From the NCBI RefSeq assembly GCF_949628215.1, contig NC_134281.1, positions 8,442,501 to 8,506,500 on the forward strand: 64,000 nt of DNA, written 5' to 3'. The notes below the pieces were generated by a model that was given only the letters and a program-made list of their open reading frames with translations, was not told where the DNA came from and did no database searches. This stretch comes from Phalacrocorax aristotelis. Lineage: Eukaryota; Chordata; Aves; Suliformes; Phalacrocoracidae. How positions within the stretch are numbered: position 1 is the stretch's first letter; each line of letters starts with the position of its first letter. Position numbers and translations under genes: made by a program. Below are positions 1-12,123 of the stretch, piece by piece.

Positions 1-1600
1 CAATTGTCAGAACACAAAGCAGCATCCGGAGTGCTGGAAAGTGGAAAAGGCAGGATGGGAAGGAGAGAGAGTAGGAGCCTGGAGGGATTCAGCCTCCCAG
101 GACAACTGGATAAAAAGCCTTACGCAAACTTCGTAGTAAGAGGGAAGTCTGCGTTCGGAACTGGCAACAAGGTTGGGGGAGATAAAGATGAAACAACATC
201 TTCTTTCTATCTCATAGCGAGGAGATAAGGACAAGGTGAGCAAGCTGCTTTTTTCAGAAGGAGAGCCCTATTTTATGGATCTGCTTCCCAGGGGTCACAC
301 AAGCACATCAGTCTCAAAGAGGAGGTAAGTGATGTTTTCAGCTTCAGTGAAGAATCAAGGAGGGATTCACTGGAGCATGTAGGACTAGAACTGCAAGTCT
401 GGAGACAGAAAATCTTGCTAATTACAGATCAGGTTATTTATGAAGTGTGGGGCTCCATCTTGCAGGAGGCAGTGGTGAGACAAGCAGCTCTGAACCTAGG
501 GAAATGCCTCCTGAGCGTCAGCATAAGCAGAGGGAGATCCCAAGAAAGGAAGAACATGAGGCAAACAGAAGAAGCAAAAGGCAAACAGAAGCTGTCTGGA
601 GGCATGAGCATCCTGGGTCACAGTATGTTTTGTGGAGAGACCATGGAAAAACGGTTCAACTCTGAGCTATGCTGCAAAGGGCAGGGAGACAAGCTTTGCC
701 TTCTCCCAAAGCTTCAGTGACTGCAAGAACTAAAAGAAGCAGCAGAAGAAAAAGAAGTGCAAAGGAAGAGGCTTGCCATGTGACTTTGTCAGATCCAGAC
801 TCAATAAACCCATGAGGCAGGAGAGGACTGCCAACCATTCGGCCACATTCGCACTTATATTATTGAATTAACAACCAGCTGGGCTGGCATCTTATAAGCA
901 GAAAAAAAAATCAGGCTGCAGAAATATAGTAAAACCATTCTGAGGGCAGTGGGGAAATGCAGGCTGGTGATAAAGAAACCTCCAGAACAGGTGATATTAC
1001 TGCTTGGGCATTATGAGAGCTGCTGGCACAGAGGAGTGCTACCTCCAGCAGTGCAGGAGGAGGCATGGATGTGGCTGCAGTGCAACTCAGCTTAAGCACA
1101 AGAAGACAGTCCCTCTGCACCTTATCTGGGGCACAAGGCTTTGCCAGGCTTATTCTGCAAAGGTGGATAGATTCAGGGAGAATTTTGTTTAGTCTTGATG
1201 GAGCCATTAAATAATGAACTGGCAAACCTTCAAAGAGGAGGCTTTAATGCACCCATAAAAACCAACAGAGACTGGATCAGCAGCTACATAAAGGAAAGAA
1301 AAAAACCTCCAGGAAAAGTAAAGAATGGCTTATCTAAGTGGAGGAACCACTTAGTCGAACACTGAAAAGAAGTTTCTCACCACTAATCAGTGCTTCAGGA
1401 CAGGCCAGCTCCTCTACCCAGAGAGAAGCATTCTGTGGCTGGGAGATCAAGAACAGCTGCTGGCACGCTAAGCCAGGCAGGAGTAGTGTCACCAGCCAGT
1501 TCAGAGGGGCTGGCTTTCTGAAAGATGAGCAGGGAAGAGCTGTGCCCAAAAGCCTGAAGATAAATTTTCCACAGATTCAGAACACTCCTTCAGCTTCCTG
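1..1600. other. Non-coding stretch, no gene recognised
   Basis: No reading frame here resembles a known protein. The sequence is mildly purine-rich on the plus strand. It contains a 13-bp direct repeat (AGGCAAACAGAAG at 559-571 and 579-591, period 20 bp). A minus-strand frame at 656-838 reads as a leucine-rich hydrophobic segment only because it is the complement of an AGCAG/AGAA purine tract. No CR1, tRNA or other interspersed repeat was recognised. Confidence 0.6.
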
Positions 1601-1622
1601 CTTTAATTCTTAGGATAGGTGG

Positions 1623-1629
1623 TATAAAT
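1623..1629 (+). promoter_or_regulatory. TATA-box-like motif upstream of candidate exon
   Basis: TATAAAT lies 148 bp before the ATG at 1,771. If it is a working TATA box, transcription would start near 1,650-1,655 and give a 5' leader of about 120 nt. No CpG island surrounds it, so any promoter here would be of the tissue-restricted TATA type. Such motifs occur often by chance in AT-rich DNA. It is listed only because a signal-peptide-like frame and a consensus donor follow it. Confidence 0.2.
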
Positions 1630-1770
1630 CAGCCTCAAATGAAAGATACATAAAATATCTTAGGGTATTAAGCCAATAACAAATCAAAATAGATCAAAGC
1701 AGGGAGCTGCTGTGTGTAACACACACTAAGGCACTGACAATTCAAAGATTAATTCTGCTCTGATTCAGTC

Positions 1771-2080
1771 ATGTACTTGCCAGCGCCCTGGCTGCCCCTC
1801 TGTCTCCTGGCCTCCCTCTGGGGTCCAGGTCTCTCCTGCAGGTCCACTGAAGGTGCTGACGTATCCCACATATTCTCCTCGGCCAGGTTGCTTCAACAGC
1901 CACTCAAGAAGATCCTGCCATTTCTGAGGAATACAAAACGCATCTCTTCGGGCCCCTCTGTTCCTACCTGCTTAAGATTGAGCCATGACAGTTACACTTT
2001 TGAACAGCTGCTTTTTATCTCACACTGCCTTCAAATGCAACTGGAGGGAAAAAAAAAAGTTCTGCATCTGCCTCTAACAG
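1771..2080 (+). CDS. Candidate first coding exon with signal peptide (unrecognised)
   Basis: I do not recognise this protein. The frame opens at an ATG in moderate context (G at -3, T at +4). It begins with a secretory-signal-like N terminus: residues 1-6 MYLPAP, a hydrophobic core at about 7-22 (Trp/Leu/Cys/Ala rich), then Ser-Cys-Arg near residue 23 as a plausible cleavage zone. Two dibasic sites, KK (46-47) and KR (56-57), bracket the eight residues ILPFLRNT. This is the general arrangement of a peptide-hormone precursor, but it could easily be chance. After codon 103 there is a near-perfect splice donor (AACAG then GTGAGC; gt at 2,081-2,082), so the exon would end at 2,080 in phase 1. Unspliced, the frame runs to a stop at 2,107-2,109 (112 residues). 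Against it: a ten-A run inside the frame, no visible next exon, and no homology. It may be a chance frame. Confidence 0.22.
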
Positions 2081-2109
2081 GTGAGCAACAGTGTTTATGC
2101 CCAGTGTGA

Positions 2110-3690
2110 TGGTACAATCTGTCTCAGATGTTAGCCAGTCCAAAAGCTGATGTCTTTATGGTGGAGGCCTGCAAAAGCATGATATGGGCTGCAGCTTCCT
2201 TTCCAGGTGAGAAAAATTATAGGAAAACTGCTTAACTGTTCCCTGAGAAAGGAAGAATTGACTCCATCTCAGGGTTCAGACAGGACTGAACCCAACCCCT
2301 TTGCATATCTGAAAGTGCCTCTACAAACCCACCAGAGGCTTCACCTCTCTCCTGGACTTCATTTGAGTAAGAGTGGACGTTGTTTTTGGACCTCCCAAGT
2401 TCATGAATTTCCCTAAGCCCAGGGAAAGCGGTGATATATCTTGAGACACAGCTTATTCAGAGAAGCCCTAGAGATCATGAGGCTTGGAAACAGCACTTGA
2501 CTAAGCCCCTGCAGGGAAAGTAGAAGACCTGCCGAGACTGCCAAGTGTGGCATCACCCCATGAAACAGCACTACCAGGCACCAAGGAGTCTGATAGGGAA
2601 CAAAGACTTTGGGGAGGGGGAAAAGGAGGAGAGGAATGAAGGTATAGGGCTGGGAGAAAGGAAAGGAGCAACCTGAGCTGAGAGGCTTCAGCGTACAGCG
2701 GGTAACAGGAGAGCCTTGGGGAGAGCTCGACACATATTGGAAGTGTTTTTACATGTCTGATCCAGACTGAGTGACCCTATAGGCAGTTGGCATCTTTGGT
2801 AGGATCCAATGGTAATGTCATTTAAAGAGAAAAGGGCTGTGGCCAAGTTTCAGGAGCGTGGGTTCACAGAACGCTTGCACCTGCAGTCTGCTATATGACA
2901 CGTGCAGTCACTGTAAGCACATAAGCAGATTAAATGCAGACCTTAGGTGTACTCTTGGCTCGTGCACTTCCAGGCAAATGGTCGGCACATCTTTAAAGAC
3001 ATTGCAATGTGTTGTAAGTATATAGCCTTGCTTTCATCATGTCTTCAACCACATTTTTTTCATAAAGAGTTTATTTCACTACTTGACTGATACCTAACCA
3101 ATCCCTGTGGCAGAGGGAGTACAAGTTGTAACTGACTGTACTGATCATAATGACCTTGCTCCATTACCCCTCATTTGCACATCCCTTCCTGACACAGCTG
3201 TGCTGTTACCAGGCTGGGACTTCACATCTCAATTTTCACTGTGAGTGTGCCAAGATGGTTTTTCAATACTGTGCTTTAATCACATTGCATCCTTTAGCAT
3301 TAGTGGAAACATGGCTCTAAAACCCTGGCCCAGTATACATCATGATTAAAGTACCACCTTACCACTGTTCTGCTAAAATAGGTACATTCTGAACTGGGAC
3401 AAATGTTGGATATCTCGCTTCTGGGAAGGAGATCTGAGCTTCTGCGTTGTACCAGATACTGTTCATCCTTTGTATCCTTGCTTACTTATTCAGTTCGCTC
3501 TTTCCAGTGTGCATTCCCTGCTGCATTAACGCTATGATGCTAGCTAAAATTGTCTCATCATTTGTCTATTGAATTAAAAGATCATCAGGGCATTAAAATG
3601 TTATTTAGTAGCTGCTGTTTACACAGATTGGTCATTAAAGATTCCAAGCTCCATTTAGCTCAGAGCTTACAAAGCAACTCATTAAGCTAA
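2110..3690. other. Non-coding stretch, no gene recognised
   Basis: No convincing coding frame. A second donor-like CCAG/GTGAGA occurs near 2,205 but has no supported exon before it. From about 3,000 the sequence becomes AT-rich and repeat-free. Confidence 0.6.
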
Positions 3691-3694
3691 GACT

Positions 3695-3760
3695 GCAAGG
3701 CCCCCCATTCAGCAAAGCAACTAGCACGTGCTTACACCCCATTAAATTCAGTGAGTTTTA
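3695..3760. repeat. Old amniote palindromic MITE-like repeat fragment
   Basis: The segment contains ATTCAGCAAAGCA, then AGCACGTGCTTA, then a CCCATT...TTCAGTG block. This order matches my recollection of an old interspersed family, common in turtles and crocodilians and present in birds. In that family a CCGATTCAGCAAAGCACTT arm, a GCACRTGCTTAA motif and a CCCATTGACTTCARTGGG centre form a palindrome. Only one arm and the centre remain here, and they are eroded. It is non-coding. I do not give a formal family name because I cannot run a library search. Confidence 0.5.
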
Positions 3761-4770
3761 GGCTCATCATTTTGGCTTTTGCCATTTTGTTCATTGGACA
3801 TTGCAGCTGTTTCTAGTGGTTATTTTAAATTGTATCTTTCCTGATGCCACAAAAAATCCTGAAAATATCATCAAAGTCAGAGTGTTGAAGGCCAGTTTAG
3901 AAACCAATGTCCATCTAGCTGTACCAAGAAAAAGCTAGTATTATATGCACAAGCTTTGTACTTGTGAGTGAAACTCACAGCATGGGCTGTGCATTGCCAT
4001 TTGAGAGAGGCAGCAAAGAGTCAATGACTTGACCACTGTTGACTTAAGTGTTACCTTTCTGCAAGGTTGAAAAACTTAAACCAAGTCACAGAACACCTGC
4101 ATCACTCATTTATTATGTTATTCAATAGAGCTTTTTGTGTTGGCTTCTTTGTTTCTCTGTCTCCTTTGATGCTATCGTAGATTAATTGGCACCACTGCAA
4201 ATGTTCACAGCTGTCTACAAGATGTTGGTGAGTGCATCATGTCAGTCAAGCATGCTATCACCAAGGAGATTAATTTATTTCATTCTTCAGGAAGACAGTT
4301 CTGTAATGTGACCTAATAAAATAAAATCTTTCAGCAAGTGTTAGGAGAATATCCATCAGTCTTCGGGTTAAACCAAAAAAGCTAAGCTTGTGCTGATACT
4401 TTATTATTTTAACACTTATGCACTGAAATTCTAATAAAGTGGTCATGAGACAAATCTTATTATATAATATAAGCAAGATGCCTATTAATCTTGGGATGTA
4501 TAGAGCTTCTTACTCACATCTCCAATCTAGCCAAAAAGGGAGAGAGTTTGTATGTTTTATATATGTATGCATCTGTACACAGGTGTGTTTGGTAAGAATT
4601 ATAAAATAGCATTATATCTGGCACGTAAGGTGATTAATATTCTCTGAGTCACTTAAACATTTCATCTGAAGTGACTCCAACGTGTGCTTGAGTTCACTGT
4701 TGTGCTTTTGTACATTTTGGAACATGCACAGGCTAAAGCAGTTGCTTACAGTCACTCTGGATTCAGACCA

Positions 4771-4820
4771 TATATACATGTATGTATGCAGGTACGTACA
4801 TACCTGCGTGTGTGTGTGCT
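4771..4820 (+). repeat. TATG/TG simple repeat with hairpin
   Basis: A short degenerate TATG/TG microsatellite. GCAGGTA at 4,788-4,794 and TACCTGC at 4,801-4,807 form a perfect 7-bp stem around a 6-nt loop. The flanking TATGTAT and GTGTGTGTG arms could extend the stem in RNA through alternating A-U and G-U pairs. Confidence 0.6.
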
Positions 4821-7249
4821 CACGCTGACTCAATAAGTCTACAGCTCAAAATAGCACTCCCCCTGCTCACCCAAAAGAAGAGCTGTCTTTTTAGGTTGTG
4901 CTTGCAGGTGTGCTGGGGCAGGCGTAGCGTGGCCATTGGGCAGTAGGCAATGTTGCCCACCTGTAGTCCCTCAGTGGCCGTTTGCAAATCAGCTCCAACA
5001 GACCAAGTGGGATATTTTTGGATTGAAAGGAAGATCAAGGAGTTTTCACTCTGTGACTAACATGAGTCCAGGTGTTTTCCCTGAGAGGAGAGCTAAAGAA
5101 ACTAGCTGATACTTGTGGTAGCTCCTTTTGTTGGAAGGTGACCCGTGGTGTATGAGACTGGGGTGGAAGAGGGACTCCTGAGTTTCCAGGAGAAAGTCAG
5201 CACCTAGGCTACCTTGTGCCCTAGGTGTTCAACCCATAAGTGCGTTCATCCCAGGTAATGAATTTGTGTATGTCTTTTAACCTAAAGTGTTGGTGGAATT
5301 GGAGAACTCTGCCCTAGTTGGCTCTTCTAAGGAGTCTTTGCAGAAAGTCTTGGGTTATACTTCCCCAAAAAAGTGTGTTTCTGGTTTTTTTGCTATAGGC
5401 TTTTCATAACAAAAGCAGTATAATATATCCTGTTTAATGTTATATTGACTTACCATAACAGACTGCCTGTTAAGTGTAGCTAGAATGGAGTCATTACACT
5501 CTCTATCAGGTTTCAGAAAGCAGTAACCTTCAATTATGTCCACAGAGACTTGTTTTTCATATGACAGGAATAATTTATCTAAGAACACTAACCAGATTCA
5601 TTTTGATTTAGTTCTACAATCAAAAAGAACTAAGCTACCCAGAGCAAAAGCATTTGACCAGCTATGAAATTTTCACTTTTTAAAGCCCAGCCTAAATGCC
5701 TTTATAGTGCTTGTTCTATGAGACCCCCGCTTAAAAGCATATTACAAGATTATTGGCATAGTATTTCTCTTGAATGGTGAGTATTACCTGAAATTACAGT
5801 GCATCAATGTCAAGGGTTGGTACTCTCTCAGCATTCTGAAGTTTCTCAGAATTAGAGTAATAGAAAACCTAGGCAGTGTGTGCACGTTGGGGAAGTGTGA
5901 GTGGGGGAAAAGGAAATGGGCTCATCAAAGCCATTTTACTTTATTTTTTAATGCAAGTCTGAAGAATGTCTGCTGCGAAATAGTGGTTTCCTGAATGCCA
6001 TAAATCTTTCTGCTTTGGCAGCCTGTATTAATTGTTCCTAGCTTTGAATTATTCATTCAAAATATGTGCTTTTAATAACATTCAGTTGTGACTTTTAGCC
6101 CTCACAAGAGAGAAGTGTGCAGTTTTGTCAGTAGCCTGTGCTGAGCAGAGATGTGCCTAACTTTAGCAGCCATGATTCACAAGCCCAGGGCTGTTTCATA
6201 GCCCTCCTCAGCAAGTTGTGATGATGTGCTGTGTTACTGGAAGTGAGTGTGTATTGGAGATGGAGGAGGAGATTTGTGGGGCAGTTTGAAGAGGTGGACT
6301 TCAAAACAAATGAGATGATCTGGAAATGTGCCCTTCTCATTAAAGTTGTGACTGCTGCAGAAGCAGCTGAATCCCCACACTTTGTGTGGATTTCTTTGTG
6401 TTTTGCAGAGGAAAAGCACTGCAGGGAGAGGTTTTGATTCTCCCACTAAAGAAGCAGCAGAACTTGCACTGCAAAAGATGGGACACAAAAGGCCCTTGGA
6501 AATTGGACTCATCATGGGGAGTCCTCTTCTTCTCTTTTGAAGGCAGGCTATACAATACCTATATCTTATCTATAGGTAGGTAATCAGCTGAAAGCCTGGC
6601 TCACCAAGGCTGTGGCATCAGCAAAGTGGCCAGACATCTCCCATCTTCCTTGGGCTGCTCTTCTGCTCCTGCAACCACCTTCTCTGCCCAGGCAGAAGGC
6701 TGGCCCTGGAGGTGCCACCTCAGATCTGCTCACCAGGGTGAGGGAGACAACAGCATGGGTTTTGGTGGACAACCCTGAGCTTGCGTTTGTGCTGCCAACC
6801 TGGCTTGAAGCCCGCACCATGTTTTACTGTCTTTACAACTTAGCCTGCAGCCCTGAAAGGCCTCACTTCCAGTGTGGTGTCCGCATACCTGGAAATAGGT
6901 TGAGGATGCTGACAAGAATGACTGTGCTTGAAAGGCCCTTCTTCATCTAGTCCAAGAGGCATATAAAGCTTGGAGTAAGCTAACTCGTATCACTTTTTGC
7001 ACACATCACTTTAGTAGACTGCCCCTTGTTCATGCACATCCACCTTGAGAGCTCTCTTGAGAGTGCGCAGACAGGGAGCAGTCTACTCTTATTTTTCACT
7101 GTGTGAAAAGTGCTGAAATTGGATTGCATGTTATGGAACATATATATTTAAGACAGGGGCAGGCTTTGTAATGGTTAAGGCAAAGAGCTCAGCAGGAGTC
7201 AAAGAACAGTTAAAAACGAACAAAACAAAATAAAGATACTTGATATTCC

Positions 7250-7420
7250 AACTTTAGGCTATAAACTAATTATTGAACATATGAGGTCAGAGAAATTTTC
7301 CCCAGCACAGCTGGTGAATAATTAACAATTAGGAGTGTTATAAATTACACAGTGATGCCAGGGATGATATTTATCTAGAGTGGACATTAATCTCCTGGTA
7401 GAGCAATGCTCTTGTTCCTT
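7250..7420. promoter_or_regulatory. Candidate conserved non-coding element
   Basis: Repeat-free AT-rich sequence containing TAATTA-type homeodomain core motifs (for example AACTAATTATTG and GAATAATTAACAATTAG) and no coding potential. The call rests on composition and motif look only. Conservation cannot be judged from one genome. Confidence 0.18.
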
Positions 7421-8140
7421 GCCTTCTGCAGTTGCAAGAAAATTGATCAAATGGCTTAACACGCACTAGAACACCCATATTCTGAGTTCAGTCATTTGTA
7501 TTGCTGTCACATGTAATTATTGCTTATGGCATTGATTTCTTCAAAGGTCTTTCAGTCAGACTTAACAGCCCTCTTGTATTGACCTACTTACAAACTTCGT
7601 TTTAGACTCTCAGCTGCCATGCAGCAGCTGGTGTGCCATCTGAAAATCTAGATTCTTTTTTCACAGATTAATGGCAGAAAGGTCCCTAACTCTCAATTAC
7701 ATTAGCACTCCTTCTTGTGGTTTAAAGAGAAAAGGGTGAGGAAGGCAGGGTACTTGGTGTTCTCAGCCTGGCTTCTTTTATAGTTGAAAGCAGGGAAGTT
7801 TGAGTCCCCACCCCTGAGGGACTTCATTAATACTTCTCCCAGGTGAACTCAGCCCCTCACAAAAGGGTTCTTTGTATTTTGCCTTTAACCAGCTCTTTGT
7901 TTGGGCAGATATCCAGGCCAGTAAGAAAAAAAAAAAAGTCAATATTCTCTGTTGAATCAGTGGCTTTTTCCTGCTATAAGTTTCAAAAGAGAGTTTCAGA
8001 GACAGTATGGTTATAATTGGACCTAGAAATAAATGCATGCGTGTATTTATGTGCATGAGGAAGAAGTATGGAATTTACATTGAAAAATGTAGGTTTCTAT
8101 CAAAGAGGGAACCAAGACATTAGGGGTTACTGTTCCATTT

Positions 8141-8182
8141 AAAAAAAGCAAACAAACAAACAAAAAACAAACAAACAAAAAA
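8141..8182 (+). repeat. (AAAC)n simple repeat
   Basis: An A-rich tract with repeated CAAA/AAAC units, directly visible. It has no coding meaning; the minus-strand frame through it (Leu/Phe/Val rich) is an artefact of the repeat. Confidence 0.9.
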
Positions 8183-9351
8183 TCCAGCCACGAGTGTTTT
8201 GCCCAAATGGATATGGGTCTTACACAGCCGAGCAATTGTAATTCTTATTTATGGTAAGATGAAAATAGCCAGAAGTTGCCCTGAAACCCCTTGACTTGAT
8301 ACCAACATTTTTGCTGTGTGTATGTGGCTCTGGATGAAGGGAGAAGTGCAGAACTCTCTTAATCCAGGCATGCTTTCCAGAGGGTAGAAGTTAATGGTAC
8401 GTTTGGGAACATCTGTGCCTGTGAGTTGCGGCTGGCAGGATTCACACTGCTTGTTCTGTGGGATGGACTGAGGGCAGCGGCAGCAGCTCCGTGTTTGCTC
8501 TGCATGCAGTTGTTTTCCTGCTCCTCTGAACCACTGCACGTAGGTTGTGTGTTAAAGCTTTAGGTGGCTCAATTCTGCTAATTTTTCTTCTGACCCCTCT
8601 ACTGAAGATTGATATCCCAAAGAGCCTCGTACTGGTAATGACTTCTGGAGAGAGACTGAAAACAATGAGCTTTAACATGAGCTTCTTGTTGGGCTTGCAA
8701 GAATACAGATACTGTGCCATGTAGAGCTTGCTGGTGCTAACTTGTCTCCTGTCACCATGATATCCGAGCATCTGTGGTTTTGATGCAGTTATTCTCCTAA
8801 TGTGGAAGGTAAAGAAATACTACCGTCCTCATTCTAACAGTGTGGTGTTAAAGCAGTGGGAGTCACATCCAGATTCACCAAAGTACTTCAGTTCCTAATT
8901 AAGGACAGGACAATGAATACAGCAATTTAAATCAGAGACTAGTGTCCTACCTGCCAGACCAAATTTCTTTCTCTAAAACAGTTCATAAGTGATTTTCTTA
9001 TCCTGTAGGTGTTGCAGTGAAGTTCCATTTCCTTAATGTAGACATGTATCTAAATAAATTTCTTTCCCCGGACTTGTGTCATCTGTAGTTGTGAAAGCGG
9101 AAGGAGGAATAAGAAAAGCGCTATTGCTAGGCTAGTTTTAATTTGAGTTTGGATAGACTAATTTCTCTGGAAAGACCCCCTACACCTGAGCATGCAATAA
9201 TTTTTTTTTTATATATTTTCCCCCACCTCCCATGGGGACAATAGCAACAACCTTGGTAGATACCCATCACGTTTTGTTATGCTAATATGGCACTGAACTG
9301 AGACCCATCGCTGGCATGTCTTTTTCTAACGAGCAAAAAGAAGAGGAGGAA

Positions 9352-9377
9352 AAATAAATTAAAAAAAAAAAAAAAAA
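9352..9377 (+). repeat. Poly-A tract
   Basis: A run of about 18 A preceded by an AAATAAATT stretch. No retroposed sequence with a recognisable body lies upstream, so it is listed as a homopolymer tract, not as a retrogene tail. Confidence 0.9.
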
Positions 9378-9449
9378 CTCAAACAGCTTGCATTTACTTC
9401 ATCTCACCAGAATGTAAACTAAAGTGAATCTTTGATGTTACATGCACAG

Positions 9450-9590
9450 ATGTTGTAGTCGACATATCTCGTGGCAAGCACCAAGCGAGAAGTGACGGAA
9501 CGGCAGGAAGTTGAGTAGACCACAAACATCCAACGCTACAGGGATGGCCCATAGCGGCAACCTACACAAACACAACAATCTAACTCCATT
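9450..9590. promoter_or_regulatory. Small CpG cluster, possible regulatory element
   Basis: About seven CpGs fall within roughly 110 bp (for example in GTCGAC, CTCGTGG, AAGCGAG, GACGGAACGG, AACGCTA, TAGCGGC), whereas the surrounding kilobases are CpG-poor. The block is repeat-free and has no good frame. It could be an unmethylated enhancer, a small promoter or a conserved element. It is too short for a classical CpG island. Confidence 0.22.
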
Positions 9591-11114
9591 CTTAATTAAA
9601 GCAGTGCTTTCCAAGATATGATAGAAAATTGATGCTGTACTTGGACTCTGATTTTCAGCTGTGGTTATTGATGCTGAAGTAAGACTTGGGGTCAGTGGTC
9701 AACGTGCAGGCACCCACGCACAGAGAGAGATGCATTTATTGCGGTCTGCCTGCATGCAATAAGCTGTGATATCCGGGCGTTCTTTAAAGAGTTACAGATT
9801 TTTGGATAACCGAAGAGCTAACATATGTCAGTTGTCTGCCCATGAATTTAACCATTATTTTATTAGCTAGACAGACTCTCCTGTTTCACCATTTATTATG
9901 CTTTCTGTTCTTGGATTATCTGTGAGCAAGGAGGATGTCTTTCTCTTGTCATACAAATAAAATTTTGCAAAAATTATTTTAAAGGATGTTTCGTCTTAAT
10001 CACATGCTCTTGACTCCACATTTTATGCTCAGTATTAACATGGAGTTTAAATCAACCAGTTCTAATCAGTTACATTCATATTTCAGTTCTGGGATTTGAA
10101 TGTGCAGTGTTATAGAAGAGTCAGCTATATTGTAAAGGGGTCGAAGTAGGAAATGGTATATGGAGATTTGGGGGGCAGTGCTCTATGAGAAATAAAAGAA
10201 ATTGTGAATGTCTGTATTTGGTAAAATGCACCAAAAAAACCCAACCCGAAGCCATTTCTTTATGGGCCAGGGGTGCTTTTGACTGACTGCATGTGTTGGC
10301 ACAGTCTTCCCATGAAAATTTGTGTTCTACCTTTGTGGTGTTCCTCTAATTCCTCTTTGGAATCTTGAGTGGGCTGGGGAGCAGTATCTCATACCATGTT
10401 AGCAGCAGTGCTCTGTCCTCTGAATGACTTCTGGGGGCAATGCCTGAGCTCACAAGCTTAAAATTCTTACTGTGAGCGATGGTGCAGCAAACTCCAGTGG
10501 AAGACTCTGGCTGGAACAAACTAATTTTAAATGCAATTGTAATGCTCACAGGTGATTTTTATTTTTCTCATGCTCTTTCCATCACCTGTGTGCTCTCTTA
10601 TGTACTGCTGTGATGAGATACTAGCATGCTGCATAATGAAATTCCAGTGGTACACCATTCAAGAATAAGTTGTTATATATAATGGATGTAGCTGGATTCT
10701 ATTGAGTGCATCCGTAACGCTACTACCATTGTCCTAAATACACTCCTTTAGCTTTTGATGGTTTTGACAGTGGATTGTTCTAATTCCTCCAGACTTACAG
10801 TTTAAATAAAAAGCTCAAGATGGTAGGAGAATGCTCAGTGTATTTGGTTCTAAATATTACAAAAATGTGTATAAAAGGATGTGTGCAATCTGTCAAGAAA
10901 TGCCGCACAATAGCTGTTAAATGTTACTAATTTATCACCAATATTACTATATTGGGGGAGGGGGGAATATGTTTCATATCTGTACTGCTGGGAGTGTTCC
11001 CAGTGGGGAGTCGGAGGGGACATGCCTGGGACAATGCACTGTTTCTCATCAGCTATACAAATGTTGGTGAATGGCAGCAGATTTATCATCTGAAATAATT
11101 CCCTCCAAGTAGGG

Positions 11115-11176
11115 TTTTTTTTTTTTTAATTGTAATACCAGGAAACTAGTCTTTTTTCTTCTTTTTATTTTTTTAA
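11115..11176 (+). repeat. T-rich low-complexity tract
   Basis: Two T-runs (11,115-11,127 and about 11,152-11,175) separated by unique sequence. Confidence 0.8.
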
Positions 11177-12084
11177 GTGCTTTATTGAAATCATCTGGAT
11201 ATACTCTACCTAATAAAATGGTAGTCTACGGCTGCTGGACTTCCTGTGAGAAAGAAGAATCAATCAGATATGCGCAGACACTATAAAGAGGAATGGAAGT
11301 TGTATCAGTTGCTGTAACATAATGGAAAATACGTTGGATCCAGGTGTCAGTGGGCGTAAGATGGTTTAAGCACAGGGCTGGTCACTGGAGCCATATCCAC
11401 TTTCCCCAGCTGAAGATGGCGTATTTGTGTTAGAGTTGCTCACATACTTGAGACAAACCAAGCAGGAACACTGGTACAAATGTTTCAGGATTTATTTTAT
11501 TTTCATTGACAGTCAGAAAACGCAATGTTTGGAAGCTGTTCTGGGTGGAAATCACTCCAAGTGAGAGGCTTAAGCACGAGCAGCCTATTGTCTGCTGCTT
11601 ACCCAGATCCTCTTGCAAAAAAAGACGTGGTGCGTCGTGGGGTGCTTCAGAGATGTGCGTGTTGAGCCATCTTGAATGACTCATTGCCTCATCTGCGCAC
11701 AGAGCAATTTTGGCTTTGTCATACACAAGAAGCAACTGTGGATTTGTTTCCCAAGTCTGAAAATGAAGAAACAAAGAGCTGCCATTCAGGATGTCTGATT
11801 TTTCCACTGTGCAAGCAAATAATGGCTTGCCCACATGTCACTGGCTGTCTAAAACTCCAGGATGCTCCACAGAGGTGCAGAGAGCTCTCTTTCTAGAGCT
11901 ACTTGTATAATTTTGGCCTGTATTAGGAAAAACCTCCTTTCTTGGTGATTCTGCATATGCTATTGCAGTTGTCTCGTTGCTGTAATATCTAACAGCTCAC
12001 TAATCATGCACTAAGTGATGTGGTTAATACAGACCCTGTGTGTTTCTCATCCGGGGCAAATACCTGTTCACTGTTTTGATTTTA

Positions 12085-12123
12085 GGGAGGGTGGTGTTTG
12101 GTTTGGTTTGGTTGGGTTTTTTT
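12085..12123 (+). repeat. (GGTTT)n-like T/G-rich tract
   Basis: Imperfect GGTTT units (GTTTGGTTTGGTTTGGTTGG) followed by a T-run. This is one of several T/G-rich blocks in the window that carry T and G on the plus strand. Confidence 0.8.

Larger units (their letters stand above)
3770..8140. other. Non-coding AT-rich stretch, no gene recognised
   Basis: No coding frame stands out. Contents: a TATG/TG simple repeat with hairpin (4,771-4,820), an A-run near 7,927-7,938, and a repeat-free AT-rich block at about 7,250-7,420. The overlapping frames at 6,584-6,950 on both strands are probably chance frames in a slightly GC-richer patch. Confidence 0.6.

Noticed and set aside
656..838. Minus-strand frame with an apparent transmembrane helix
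   Set aside because: The leucine run is the complement of a purine-rich AGCAG/AGAAA tract, so the hydrophobicity is a composition artefact.
6584..6950. Frames on both strands in a GC-richer patch (112 and 78 codons)
   Set aside because: The plus frame looks mildly protein-like, but there is no acceptor, promoter or recognisable domain, and the opposite strand is equally open.
11430..11834. 134-codon minus-strand frame
   Set aside because: No family resemblance and no splice support seen; treated as chance.
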